Assembly (NCBI GenBank): GCA_964647785.1
Contig: CAZYJD010000118.1
Span: 1-5,368, forward strand
Length of the DNA: 5,368 nt
DNA from: CAZYJD01 sp964647785
Lineage (GTDB): Bacteria; Bacteroidota; Bacteroidia; NS11-12g; UBA9320
Direction of reading: 5' to 3'
Position numbers and translations under genes: made by a program
The notes under the pieces: model-generated
The model's database searches: none
Seen by the model: the letters and a program-made list of their open reading frames with translations, nothing else
What the model was told of the DNA's origin: nothing
In this document: positions 1-5,190 of the stretch, piece after piece
Numbering within the stretch: the stretch's first letter is position 1
Layout of the letters: every line of letters starts with the position of its first letter

Positions 1-36
1 AGGCACGCCCGGCGGGGTGTAATCCGTGAGAAATCA

Positions 37-56
37 ATCCCGATAGCCATCGGGAT
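37..56. repeat. CCCGAT/ATCGGG palindrome, copy C1
   Basis: A perfect 8-bp inverted repeat, ATCCCGAT at 37-44 and ATCGGGAT at 49-56, encloses a 4-nt loop. It is preceded by gtgagaaatca, which also precedes copy C6 near the window end. This is one of six related hairpins in the window. Its position in a non-coding stretch and recurrence in every spacer mark it as a dispersed repeat. The rest of 1-165 shows no gene or other recognisable element. Confidence 0.7.
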
Positions 57-171
57 CAGAAATTAACTTAAAGCGCGAATAACTGCGAAATAGAACTTTG
101 CGTAAATAGGCTTTCAAAATCAGCCTCCGCGCAAATTAGCATCCCACAAGGTGTTATTCTATAAAATGAAC

Positions 172-179
172 TATTTTTG
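172..179 (+). promoter_or_regulatory. Putative -7 promoter element of gene 1
   Basis: TATTTTTG matches the Bacteroidota housekeeping sigma -7 consensus TAnnTTTG perfectly. It would place the transcript start near 185-187, about 27 nt before the TTG start codon of gene 1 and at the left edge of the inverted repeats. I see no convincing -33 TTTG/TTG box. A weaker alternative is TAAACTTTG at 207-215, which has one extra base between TA and TTTG and overlaps the start codon. Confidence 0.45.
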
Positions 180-184
180 TTTTA

Positions 185-214
185 TCGTAAAGTTTATCTT
201 ACGAAATAAACTTT
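185..214. promoter_or_regulatory. Overlapping inverted repeats, putative operator of gene 1
   Basis: Two overlapping perfect inverted repeats lie immediately before gene 1. One is TCGTAA (185-190) with TTACGA (199-204). The other is AAAGTTTAT (189-197) with ATAAACTTT (206-214), with an 8-nt spacer. The right arm of the second runs into the TTG start codon at 213. The position suits an operator or an mRNA hairpin over the translation start. Operator function is inferred by analogy with the repeats at the other two genes. Confidence 0.5.
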
Positions 215-1433
215 GAACAGTCCCTCCTTTCATATTCCGGCCTATATTCCTCGAAGTTCTTATGTGGATCGCATCAAGCCCTATGTGGGTAAGCAAATCA
301 TCAAAGTACTAAGCGGACAAAGAAGGGTAGGTAAAAGCTATCTCCTCTTCGAGCTGATGGACCTCATGCAACGCGAGGAAAGGGTGAAGCACATCATCTA
401 TATCAACAAAGAAGATTTGGCCTTTGCTTCTATACAGGATGCTGTTAGCCTGGAGGCATATGTAAAATCACAGCTCGTACCCGGGGGACTCAATGCCCTT
501 TTTGTAGATGAAATCCAGGACATCAGCGATTTTCACCTCGCACTGCGATCCTTGCTGTTGTTGCCCGAACTCGATATTTACATCACCGGGAGCAATGCCC
601 ATCTGCTTTCTTCTGATCTGTCGGGGTACCTCAGCGGCCGATTTGTTGAATTTCAGATATTCAGCCTTACATACAGGGAGTTTCTTCAATTTCACGAACT
701 GAGCGATTCATCTGAGTCGCTGAATATGTTCATGAAATACGGTGGCTTGCCTTATCTCAAACATCTGCCCCTGAAGGATGAAGTGGTCTTTGAGTACCTT
801 CAAAACATCTATCACAGCATTGTTTACCGCGATGTGGTCAACCGCTTTTCGGTGCGCAATACCGCCTTTCTAGAGCGCCTCATTCAATTTTTGGCCCAGC
901 ATATCGGAAGTGTTTTTTCGGCTCGGAAAATCAGTGAGTTCCTCAAATCTCAGAAGGTGAACATCACTCCCGCTCAGGTACAGAATTACCTGCATCACCT
1001 CTGCAGTGCCTTTATTATATCCGGCGTTCAGCGCTACGATGTGCAAGGCAAACGCATTTTTGAATTTGGGGAGAAGTATTTTTTTGAAAACACCGGCATC
1101 CGGAATGCCATTGCAGGATATCGTCCTCAGGATCTTGGAAAAATTATGGAAAACATCGTTTGCCATCATCTTCTTGCCTCCGGTTATTCTGTTCAAACAG
1201 GCGCCCTGGGAAACCGCGAAATAGATTTTGTGGCCTCTAAGTCGGGTGAAACGACCTATATCCAGGTGGCACTCAACCTCCTAGAACCTGAAACGCTTCA
1301 AAGAGAATTCGGAAACCTCAACGATATTCAGGATCACTACCCCAAAAAAGTGATCACCCTTGAATCTTTCTCCGGCAATTCCTGGCAAGGGATTGTGCAT
1401 ACCAACCTGAGGAGTTTTTTGATGGAAAGTTGA
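213..1433 (+). CDS. AAA_14/DUF4143 family ATP-binding protein (gene 1)
   Basis: A 406-residue cytoplasmic P-loop ATPase with no signal peptide or membrane segment; its biological role is not established. Visible motifs are Walker A GQRRVGKS (35-42), Walker B FVDEIQ (97-102), a sensor/arginine-finger stretch TGSNAHLLSS...LSGR (125-143, candidate finger R143), YREF (154-157), YGGLP (176-180) and YRD (205-207). A winged-helix-like middle follows, then a C-terminal DUF4143 domain with EIDFV (336-340) and YIQVA (349-353). In the PD-(D/E)XK fold the last motif would read (E/Q)xK; here the lysine position is Ala353, so nuclease activity is unlikely. Length is typical of the family. TTG at 213 is chosen because TAA stands in frame at 207-209, no ATG occurs before residue 49, and the conserved N-terminal stretch IPRSSYVDRI would be lost by starting at GTG 264. 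It is closer to gene 2 than to gene 3 and is transcribed from its own promoter. Confidence 0.9.
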   Translation: MNSPSFHIPAYIPRSSYVDRIKPYVGKQIIKVLSGQRRVGKSYLLFELMDLMQREERVKHIIYINKEDLAFASIQDAVSLEAYVKSQLVPGGLNALFVDEIQDISDFHLALRSLLLLPELDIYITGSNAHLLSSDLSGYLSGRFVEFQIFSLTYREFLQFHELSDSSESLNMFMKYGGLPYLKHLPLKDEVVFEYLQNIYHSIVYRDVVNRFSVRNTAFLERLIQFLAQHIGSVFSARKISEFLKSQKVNITPAQVQNYLHHLCSAFIISGVQRYDVQGKRIFEFGEKYFFENTGIRNAIAGYRPQDLGKIMENIVCHHLLASGYSVQTGALGNREIDFVASKSGETTYIQVALNLLEPETLQREFGNLNDIQDHYPKKVITLESFSGNSWQGIVHTNLRSFLMES

Positions 1434-1470
1434 AGTCAACTGCCGCAGGCGGAAGAAGCAAAAAGCAAGA

Positions 1471-1529
1471 AGCAATCCCGATGGCTGACAGGAGCAAGAG
1501 CAGAAAAGCACAGGGGCGCAGAGGCACAG
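1471..1529. repeat. Post-gene repeat module, copy E1 (with degenerate hairpin C2)
   Basis: This module begins 38 nt after the gene 1 stop. It opens with caatcccgatggct, a CCCGAT hairpin whose right arm has decayed (gacagga instead of atcggga). It continues into a 38-nt stretch at 1492-1529 that matches 3209-3246, downstream of gene 2, at 37 of 38 positions. The same hairpin, without the long tail, follows gene 3. There is no U-tract, so I do not call it an intrinsic terminator. Confidence 0.7.
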
Positions 1530-1547
1530 TCCCGATAGGTATCGGAA
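1530..1547. repeat. CCCGAT/ATCGGG palindrome, copy C3
   Basis: CCGATA (1532-1537) and TATCGG (1540-1545) form a tight stem with a 2-nt loop inside a cccgataggtatcgga context. It directly abuts module E1, so gene 1 is followed by two relatives of the same hairpin, one decayed and one intact. The following 1548-1600 holds nothing recognisable. Confidence 0.6.
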
Positions 1548-1600
1548 ACAGAGTTAAGACATTTCTTGTTGTGTTAGAATGACCTCCCTAACTCCCTCTT

Positions 1601-1650
1601 CACCACCAAGTGCACAAAGTTTTGCACGAAGGACCACAAAGCTCAGAGTT
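1601..1650. repeat. Dispersed repeat D, copy D1
   Basis: This reads caccaccaagtgcacaaag, then ttttgcacgaag, then accacaaag. It aligns closely with 3485-3540 in the next spacer, where the core aagttttgcacgaag is identical. In both spacers D is followed at once by two A-type repeats. It has no coding character and is probably a genome-wide dispersed element (inference from style, not tested). Confidence 0.65.
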
Positions 1651-1730
1651 AAGACACAACAACTTTATTTACGCATGATTGGCAGGGCTCTATCAACTAA
1701 AAACAATCAACTATCAACTCAAAAAAGAAG
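1642..1730. repeat. Diverged A repeat, copy A0
   Basis: This is a diverged relative of copy A1. It keeps cagagttaag at its left end, gcatgattggcagggctct in the middle, and a tail of atcaacta-type units (tatcaactaaaaac, atcaactatcaactc). The central palindrome seen in A1 and A3 is lost. It occupies the same slot after D1 that A2 occupies after D2. Confidence 0.5.
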
Positions 1731-1732
1731 CC

Positions 1733-1822
1733 CAGAGTTAAGTCATCACCACAACATTATTCATGCATGAATGGCTAGGCTCTAGAAACTAAAAACTAAG
1801 AACTATTCACTCAAGAAAAAGC
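1733..1822. repeat. A repeat, copy A1, with 14-bp palindrome
   Basis: This 90-nt element aligns without gaps to 3635-3724 in the next spacer, with only a few substitutions. It contains cagagttaagtcat, a perfect 14-bp palindrome ATTCATGCATGAAT (1759-1772), ggctaggctct, and a tail of aaaacta/aactattcactcaa units. A poorly paired aaaaagccctcgctt ends the element where A3 has an intact hairpin. It ends about 50 bp before the gene 2 promoter. Confidence 0.75.
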
Positions 1823-1868
1823 CCTCGCTTATCAAGCGTGAATCTGCCGTAACCAACTAGAGTATTCA

Positions 1869-1906
1869 TTGAAAACAAACAATTAAAAATATATTTGTTT
1901 GTTTCA
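1869..1906 (+). promoter_or_regulatory. Promoter and inverted-repeat operator of gene 2
   Basis: TATATTTG (1890-1897) matches TAnnTTTG perfectly, with a TTG at 1869-1871 at roughly -33 spacing (18 nt). Over it lies a 10-bp perfect inverted repeat, AAACAAACAA (1873-1882) and TTGTTTGTTT (1895-1904), with a 12-nt AT-only spacer. The arms extend imperfectly to TGA/TCA. The predicted transcript start is near 1903-1906, giving a leader of about 15 nt before the ATG at 1919. A repressor bound here would cover the promoter. The regulator is not identified; the gene 2 product is one candidate. Confidence 0.65.
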
Positions 1907-1918
1907 AATGAACAAAAA

Positions 1919-3184
1919 ATGGATGCATTCAAGTTAAAACAAACTTTTCTCGATCAGAAAGGAGACTTTAACCGACGGAGATTCCTCATTGAGCGGGATA
2001 TTGACCTTACACCCTATCTCAAAACACAACAGGTGGTGATCATCTCAGGTGTGAGAAGATGTGGCAAATCATCCTTATTGTTTCTGATCAAAGAAAAGCT
2101 TCAGCTCCAAGAGCAGGAATACCTTTATTTCAATTTTGACGATGAGCGCATCATTCACGATCCTGCGCTTCTCGAACAGATTTATTTACTGCATTTGGAA
2201 ATGCATCAAACAGATCCGGTGTTTTTTTTCGATGAAATTCAAAATGTTCCTGCATGGGAGCGTTTTGTGAACCGCATGCATGAGAAGGGGCTTAAACTCT
2301 TTGTTACGGGTTCAAATGCAACTTTGCTGAGTTCTGAAATTGCCACCAGCCTTACCGGAAGAAACAAAACCATCAACCTGTATCCTTTTTCATTTGCGGA
2401 GTTTCTGCGGCTCAAGGAAAAGTCTTACCCTCTTGCGGCGATGAGTTCTGAACAAATTAGTTTACTTCAATCTGATTTGAACGACTATTTACGGCTCGGT
2501 GGTTTTCCGGTGGTGATTCTCGAAAATGATCTGGATTGGATCAACCAATATTTTCAAGACATCCTTTACCGCGATATCATAGCGCGCTATCGCATCACCC
2601 AGATCAATGAACTGAAACAAATGGCTCTTTTTCTGGCGTCGAATGTAGCCAAACTGTTTTCCTATGCCACCCTGCAAAAATTATCCGGACTCAAAAGCAC
2701 GCAGTCGGTTAAAACTTATGTAGATTTTTTGGAACAATCCTACCTCTTTTCTTACCTTAAAAAGTTTGATTTTTCGGTGAAGAAACAAATCATGAATTCG
2801 CGTAAGGTGTATTCGGTAGATCCTGCTTTTTGCAATCGCCTGGGATTTGCTTTTTCCGATAACCTGGGACGGGTGCTTGAAAATGTGGTTTATCTTCAAC
2901 TTCTCCGACAAGGTAAACAAGTGTTCTATCACCTCGGTAAAAGGGAATGTGATTTTGTCATCCAAGAAGGAGTACAAATAACCCAAGCCATCCAGGTGGT
3001 TTATGAATTAAATGACCACAATGTTCAACGAGAAACAGAAGGCTTATTGGAGGCCATGCACACCTATGGCCTCACGCAAGCGCTGCTGATCACCAAAAAC
3101 CCCTCCGGGGCACTCCGTAAACCGCTTCCCAAAAACATTCAAGTCATGCAGGCATGGCAATGGCTTTTGGCACCGGTTGCGTAG
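1919..3184 (+). CDS. AAA_14/DUF4143 family ATP-binding protein (gene 2)
   Basis: A 421-residue cytoplasmic ATPase with the same architecture as gene 1. Counting from ATG 1919, it shows Walker A GVRRCGKSS (44-52), YFNFDDER (70-77), Walker B FFFDEIQN (102-109), TGSNATLLSS...LTGR (130-148, candidate arginine finger R148), FSFAEFL (157-163), LGGFP (193-197), YRDIIARY (217-224), and a winged-helix-like segment starting near LFSYATLQKLSG (246-257). The C-terminal DUF4143 domain has ECDFV (343-347) and IQVV (358-361); the lysine of the PD-(D/E)XK motif is replaced by Val361. The frame stays open to TTG 1895, but that codon lies inside the TATATTTG promoter and the inverted repeat, so ATG 1919 is preferred. 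The N-terminus before Walker A is about 9 residues longer than in gene 1. Stop is TAG. Function is unknown; a regulatory or DNA-associated role is possible but unproven. Confidence 0.9.
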   Translation: MDAFKLKQTFLDQKGDFNRRRFLIERDIDLTPYLKTQQVVIISGVRRCGKSSLLFLIKEKLQLQEQEYLYFNFDDERIIHDPALLEQIYLLHLEMHQTDPVFFFDEIQNVPAWERFVNRMHEKGLKLFVTGSNATLLSSEIATSLTGRNKTINLYPFSFAEFLRLKEKSYPLAAMSSEQISLLQSDLNDYLRLGGFPVVILENDLDWINQYFQDILYRDIIARYRITQINELKQMALFLASNVAKLFSYATLQKLSGLKSTQSVKTYVDFLEQSYLFSYLKKFDFSVKKQIMNSRKVYSVDPAFCNRLGFAFSDNLGRVLENVVYLQLLRQGKQVFYHLGKRECDFVIQEGVQITQAIQVVYELNDHNVQRETEGLLEAMHTYGLTQALLITKNPSGALRKPLPKNIQVMQAWQWLLAPVA

Positions 3185-3185
3185 A

Positions 3186-3255
3186 AGCACAATCCCGATG
3201 GCTATCGTGAGCAAGAGCAGAAAAGCACAGGGGCACAGAGGCACAGGGGCGCAGA
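3186..3255. repeat. Post-gene repeat module, copy E2 (with hairpin C4)
   Basis: This module begins 2 nt after the gene 2 stop. It contains atcccgatggctatcgtga, a CCCGAT hairpin with one mismatch, then the 38-nt block 3209-3246 that matches 1492-1529 at 37 of 38 positions. A second gcacaggggcgcagag unit follows, so the cacagaggcacagggg motif is locally duplicated. It occupies the same place relative to gene 2 that E1 does to gene 1. Confidence 0.7.
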
Positions 3256-3256
3256 G

Positions 3257-3344
3257 TTTCCCGGTTTAGAAGGTTTAAAAAGTTTAAAGGGTATAGCAGC
3301 TCGGCAAACTCCCCCGCCTCGCCTGCCTGCCGTGGCTGGGCGAG
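3257..3344. repeat. TTTAAA-rich stretch followed by GC-rich hairpin
   Basis: From 3261 to 3290 there is an imperfect run of ggtttagaa/ggtttaaaa/agtttaaagg units. After a short gap comes a strongly GC-rich segment with CTCGCC (3318-3323) and GGCGAG (3339-3344) as outer arms and tgcctgccgtggctg between. The sharp shift in composition against the AT-rich surroundings suggests an inserted repeat. It has no counterpart in the first spacer. Confidence 0.4.
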
Positions 3345-3373
3345 TCAAACCCCAACTTTGGAAGCTTGCGATA

Positions 3374-3450
3374 GAAGTCCCGGAGGGACGGCACCTTTAT
3401 AGCAACATAAAATGATGGCGAAATAAGCTCCTTAGGAGCGGCACAAATAA
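3374..3450. repeat. Pair of related hairpin repeats, 50-bp period
   Basis: Two hairpins sit exactly 50 bp apart: GTCCC-GGA-GGGAC (3377-3389) and GCTCC-TTA-GGAGC (3427-3439). Each is followed at once by GGCAC and then an AT-rich linker (ctttatagcaac, aaataaattg). Stem bases differ between the units but pairing is kept on both sides. This looks like a dispersed hairpin repeat related in form to REP-like elements. No associated transposase is in the window. Confidence 0.6.
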
Positions 3451-3484
3451 ATTGATATCCAATGTCATCTGCCGTTTATTATTT

Positions 3485-3540
3485 CAACACCAAGGACACA
3501 AAGTTTTGCACGAAGAATCACAAAGTACAGAGGCACAGAG
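3485..3540. repeat. Dispersed repeat D, copy D2
   Basis: This contains caacaccaaggacacaaag, then ttttgcacgaag, then aatcacaaagtacagaggcacagag. It is the counterpart of 1601-1650 and carries an extra cagaggca unit before the junction with repeat A2. The 34 bases before it (3451-3484) show nothing recognisable. Confidence 0.65.
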
Positions 3541-3618
3541 TTAAGTCATAACCACAACATTATGTATGCATAAATGGCCGAGCTCTATCAACTAGAAACT
3601 ATCAACTAGAAACTCGAT
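3533..3618. repeat. A repeat, copy A2
   Basis: It shares gcacagagttaagtcata, ccacaacatta, and the ctctatcaacta tail with A1 and A3. The central palindrome is altered to ttatgtatgcataa, which pairs only at its ends (TTATG/CATAA). The tail is an internal duplication, atcaactagaaact repeated twice. It lies between D2 and A3, the same slot A0 holds in the first spacer. Confidence 0.65.
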
Positions 3619-3634
3619 ATAGGGCACAGAAGCA

Positions 3635-3724
3635 CAGAGTTAAGTCATACCCACAACATTATTCATGCATGAATGGCTAGGCTCTATCAACTAAAAACTA
3701 AAAACTATTCACTCAATAAAAAGC
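3635..3724. repeat. A repeat, copy A3, with 14-bp palindrome
   Basis: This 90-nt element aligns gap-free to A1 (1733-1822), with the same perfect palindrome ATTCATGCATGAAT at 3661-3674. The main differences are ac for ca after gtcat, and tc for ga in the ctctatcaact tail. It runs straight into the aaaaagc hairpin at 3718, as the comparable tails near the window end do. Confidence 0.75.
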
Positions 3725-3744
3725 GTCAGCTTTTTCCCTTCTGT
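3718..3744. terminator. A/T-tract hairpin, weak terminator-like
   Basis: AAAAAGC (3718-3724) and GCTTTTT (3729-3735) pair around gtca, followed by cccttctgtgttttt. It is a diverged copy of the identical pair at 5144 and 5322, where a better G/C stem is present. Only two G-C pairs support it here, and it lies more than 500 bp after gene 2, so a real terminator role is doubtful. It may simply be the end of the repeat unit. Confidence 0.3.
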
Positions 3745-3754
3745 GTTTTTCAGG

Positions 3755-3768
3755 CCCGCCGCGGCGGG
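3755..3768. repeat. GC-only perfect palindrome
   Basis: CCCGCCGCGGCGGG is a perfect 14-bp palindrome made only of G and C. It is followed by agaaatcag, the same phrase that precedes the CCCGAT hairpins at 37 and 5248. A related gcccggcggggtg occurs at the window start (7-19). It may be another version of the hairpin normally associated with that phrase. Confidence 0.5.
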
Positions 3769-3788
3769 AGAAATCAGCCATCAATATC

Positions 3789-3838
3789 GCACCTTAGCAG
3801 TGCAATATTTCGTAAAAAAAGCACTATTAAAGTGCAAT
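3789..3838. promoter_or_regulatory. Tandem GCAC-N6-AGTGCAAT sites, putative operator of gene 3
   Basis: Two 18-bp units, gcaccttagcagtgcaat (3789-3806) and gcactattaaagtgcaat (3821-3838), match at 13 positions and start 32 bp apart, close to three helical turns. Each is also a short inverted repeat (GCAC...GTGC; the second is GCACT...AGTGC). They end 6 bp before the -7 element of gene 3, so a bound protein would cover the -33 region. Between them lies ATTTCGTAA (3807-3815), which also occurs inverted in the gene 1 operator. Confidence 0.55.
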
Positions 3839-3843
3839 TAAGG

Positions 3844-3851
3844 TATCTTTG
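3844..3851 (+). promoter_or_regulatory. -7 promoter element of gene 3
   Basis: TATCTTTG matches the Bacteroidota -7 consensus TAnnTTTG perfectly. It predicts a transcript start near 3857-3860 and a leader of only about 10 nt before ATG 3867. No clear TTTG lies at -33; the second GCAC site occupies that position. Confidence 0.6.
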
Positions 3852-3866
3852 AACTCCTAAACGCCC

Positions 3867-5036
3867 ATGGAAGCCTTGTTTCAATATTCCAACCGATTGA
3901 TCGAACAGGTGGATACTACTTTCACACGCTATGTGTACCACACCATCCATTGGCAAAACAGAATGTTGGGCTTGCTCGGTCCCAGAGGGGTTGGAAAAAC
4001 CACGCTGGTGCTACAATACATTAAAAACAACCTCAACAGGCAGGAAACGCTTTACATCTCAGCTGAAGATTTTTATCTCACCACGCATCGCCTTACCGAC
4101 CTGGCAGATGACTTTGTGAAAGCGGGTGGTAAAAATTTATTCATCGATGAAATTCATAAATACCCCCATTGGTCCAGGGAATTGAAATTGATTTATGACT
4201 TTCATCCTGACCTCAAGGTGGTATTCACAGGATCTTCTGTCCTCGATATAAAAAAAGGAAGTGCCGATCTCAGCCGAAGAGCAGTGATGTACCACATGCA
4301 AGGACTTTCTTTCCGAGAATATTTGTACTTGTTTCACAAGATTGATGCACGAACCTATACGCTTCAAGACATCCTCGACCATCAGGTGAGTATGCCGCAA
4401 ATAGCGCACCCTCTGCCGTATTTTTATAATTATTTAAAGAAGGGTTACTATCCTTTTGCCAAAGAAGACGACTTTCAAATCCGGCTTACACAGGTGCTCA
4501 ATCAAACGCTGGAGTCTGATATCCCTGCCTATGCAGGGATGAATGTTTCTACTGGCCGTAAGCTAAAACAACTCATGGCCATCGTGGCGCAAAGTGTTCC
4601 GTTTAAGCCCAATATGAGCAAAATTGCCGAAATGCTGAACGTCAGTCGCAATAACATTTCCGATTATTTACTGTACATGGAAGAAGCCGGTATGATCATT
4701 CAGTTAAGAAGCCACACCGATGGCGTGAGAGCACTCGCTAAAGTGAATAAAGTGTATTTAGATAATCCCAATATCGCTTATTGCCTCTCTCAGGAGAATC
4801 AAAACATAGGCAATGTGCGTGAAACTTTTTTCATCAATCAACTCCAGGTAAATCACCGACTTACAAGCTCTTCGGTGGCCGATTTTTGCATCGATGAAAT
4901 GGATTTTGAAATAGGCGGCAGGCATAAGGGGCAAAAACAAGTGTTAAATGCACGCTCTGGTTTCATTGTGAAAGATGATATTGAAACCCCATACCTCAAC
5001 ACCATCCCCCTCTGGCATTTTGGGTTGATGTATTGA
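3867..5036 (+). CDS. AAA_14-like ATP-binding protein with lysine-rich C-terminal domain (gene 3)
   Basis: A 389-residue cytoplasmic P-loop ATPase, clearly divergent from genes 1 and 2. It shows Walker A GPRGVGKT (38-45), ISAEDFY (64-70), Walker B LFIDEIHK (91-98), TGSS (121-124) followed by ADLSRR (133-138, candidate arginine finger), LSFREYL (147-153), and GYYP (193-196) in place of the GG(L/F)P of its neighbours. Residues about 248-282 (MSKIAEMLNVSRNNISDYL onward) read as a helix-turn-helix. The C-terminus has DFEIGGRHKGQKQV (346-359) and IVKDDIE (367-373), ending PLWHFGLMY. Acidic residues followed by several lysines could be a PD-(D/E)XK-type centre, which would differ from the lysine-less versions in genes 1 and 2; this is inference. 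ATG 3867 is the first start after an in-frame TAA at 3858. The gene has its own promoter and tandem operator-like sites. Cellular role unknown. Confidence 0.88.
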   Translation: MEALFQYSNRLIEQVDTTFTRYVYHTIHWQNRMLGLLGPRGVGKTTLVLQYIKNNLNRQETLYISAEDFYLTTHRLTDLADDFVKAGGKNLFIDEIHKYPHWSRELKLIYDFHPDLKVVFTGSSVLDIKKGSADLSRRAVMYHMQGLSFREYLYLFHKIDARTYTLQDILDHQVSMPQIAHPLPYFYNYLKKGYYPFAKEDDFQIRLTQVLNQTLESDIPAYAGMNVSTGRKLKQLMAIVAQSVPFKPNMSKIAEMLNVSRNNISDYLLYMEEAGMIIQLRSHTDGVRALAKVNKVYLDNPNIAYCLSQENQNIGNVRETFFINQLQVNHRLTSSSVADFCIDEMDFEIGGRHKGQKQVLNARSGFIVKDDIETPYLNTIPLWHFGLMY

Positions 5037-5063
5037 ACGCAGAAACGTAGAATTTAGACGCAA

Positions 5064-5081
5064 TCCCGATAGCTATCGGGA
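5064..5081. repeat. CCCGATAG/CTATCGGG perfect palindrome, copy C5
   Basis: TCCCGATAGCTATCGGGA is a perfect 18-bp palindrome 27 nt after the gene 3 stop, flanked by caa on the left and acaagagca on the right. It is the cleanest copy in the window. With E1 and E2 it shows that every ATPase here is followed by this element. There is no T-tract, so terminator function is uncertain. Confidence 0.75.
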
Positions 5082-5108
5082 ACAAGAGCACCAACAAATA
5101 GCTCTATT

Positions 5109-5190
5109 CACTATAAACTATCAACTAAAAACTATTCACTCAAAAAAAGCGCAGCTTTTTCCCTTCTGCGTTTTTCTGTGCCTTCAGCGA
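5109..5190. repeat. B repeat, copy B1
   Basis: It consists of cactataaactatcaact and aaaactattcactc units, then a 47-nt block (5144-5190) ending ctgtgccttcagcga that is identical to 5322-5368. With C5 it makes up the first copy of a roughly 180-bp tandem unit. The left half resembles the tails of the A repeats in both upstream spacers. Confidence 0.75.
5144..5175. terminator. Putative terminator with two alternative hairpins, in B1
   Basis: One fold pairs AAAAAGC (5144-5150) with GCTTTTT (5154-5160). The other pairs CGCAG (5150-5154) with CTGCG (5166-5170), flanked by the A-tract and by TTTTT at 5171-5175, which adds A-T pairs and gives an intrinsic-terminator shape. The two folds share bases and exclude each other. 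It lies about 110 nt after gene 3 and could end its transcript, or act in both directions because A- and T-tracts lie on both sides. Confidence 0.45.

Noticed and set aside
870..1196. 108-residue minus-strand frame inside gene 1
   Set aside because: It lies antisense within a well-supported ATPase gene, and its sequence shows no known motif. It is a shadow frame.
1579..1770. 63-residue plus-strand frame in the first spacer
   Set aside because: It consists of D and A repeat sequence also present in the next spacer out of frame, has low-complexity composition, and no promoter or protein-like pattern.
1601..1822. Possible CRISPR array or integron attC sites in the repeat-rich spacers
   Set aside because: Repeats are not evenly spaced, there are no unique equal-length spacers, and no Cas, integrase or core-site pattern is present.
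2681..2986. 101-residue minus-strand frame inside gene 2
   Set aside because: Fully antisense to conserved parts of gene 2, with no own promoter or domain signal.
3185..3866. Possible small RNA or tRNA gene in the long second spacer
   Set aside because: No cloverleaf, no promoter apart from that of gene 3, and nearly all of it is explained by repeats.
3774..3956. 60-residue minus-strand frame over the gene 3 promoter
   Set aside because: It overlaps the gene 3 operator, promoter and start in antisense; its codons are explained by those elements.
213..5036. Operon or toxin-antitoxin reading of the three genes
   Set aside because: Spacers of 485 and 682 bp and a separate TAnnTTTG promoter for each gene argue against one transcript, and there are no small paired genes.
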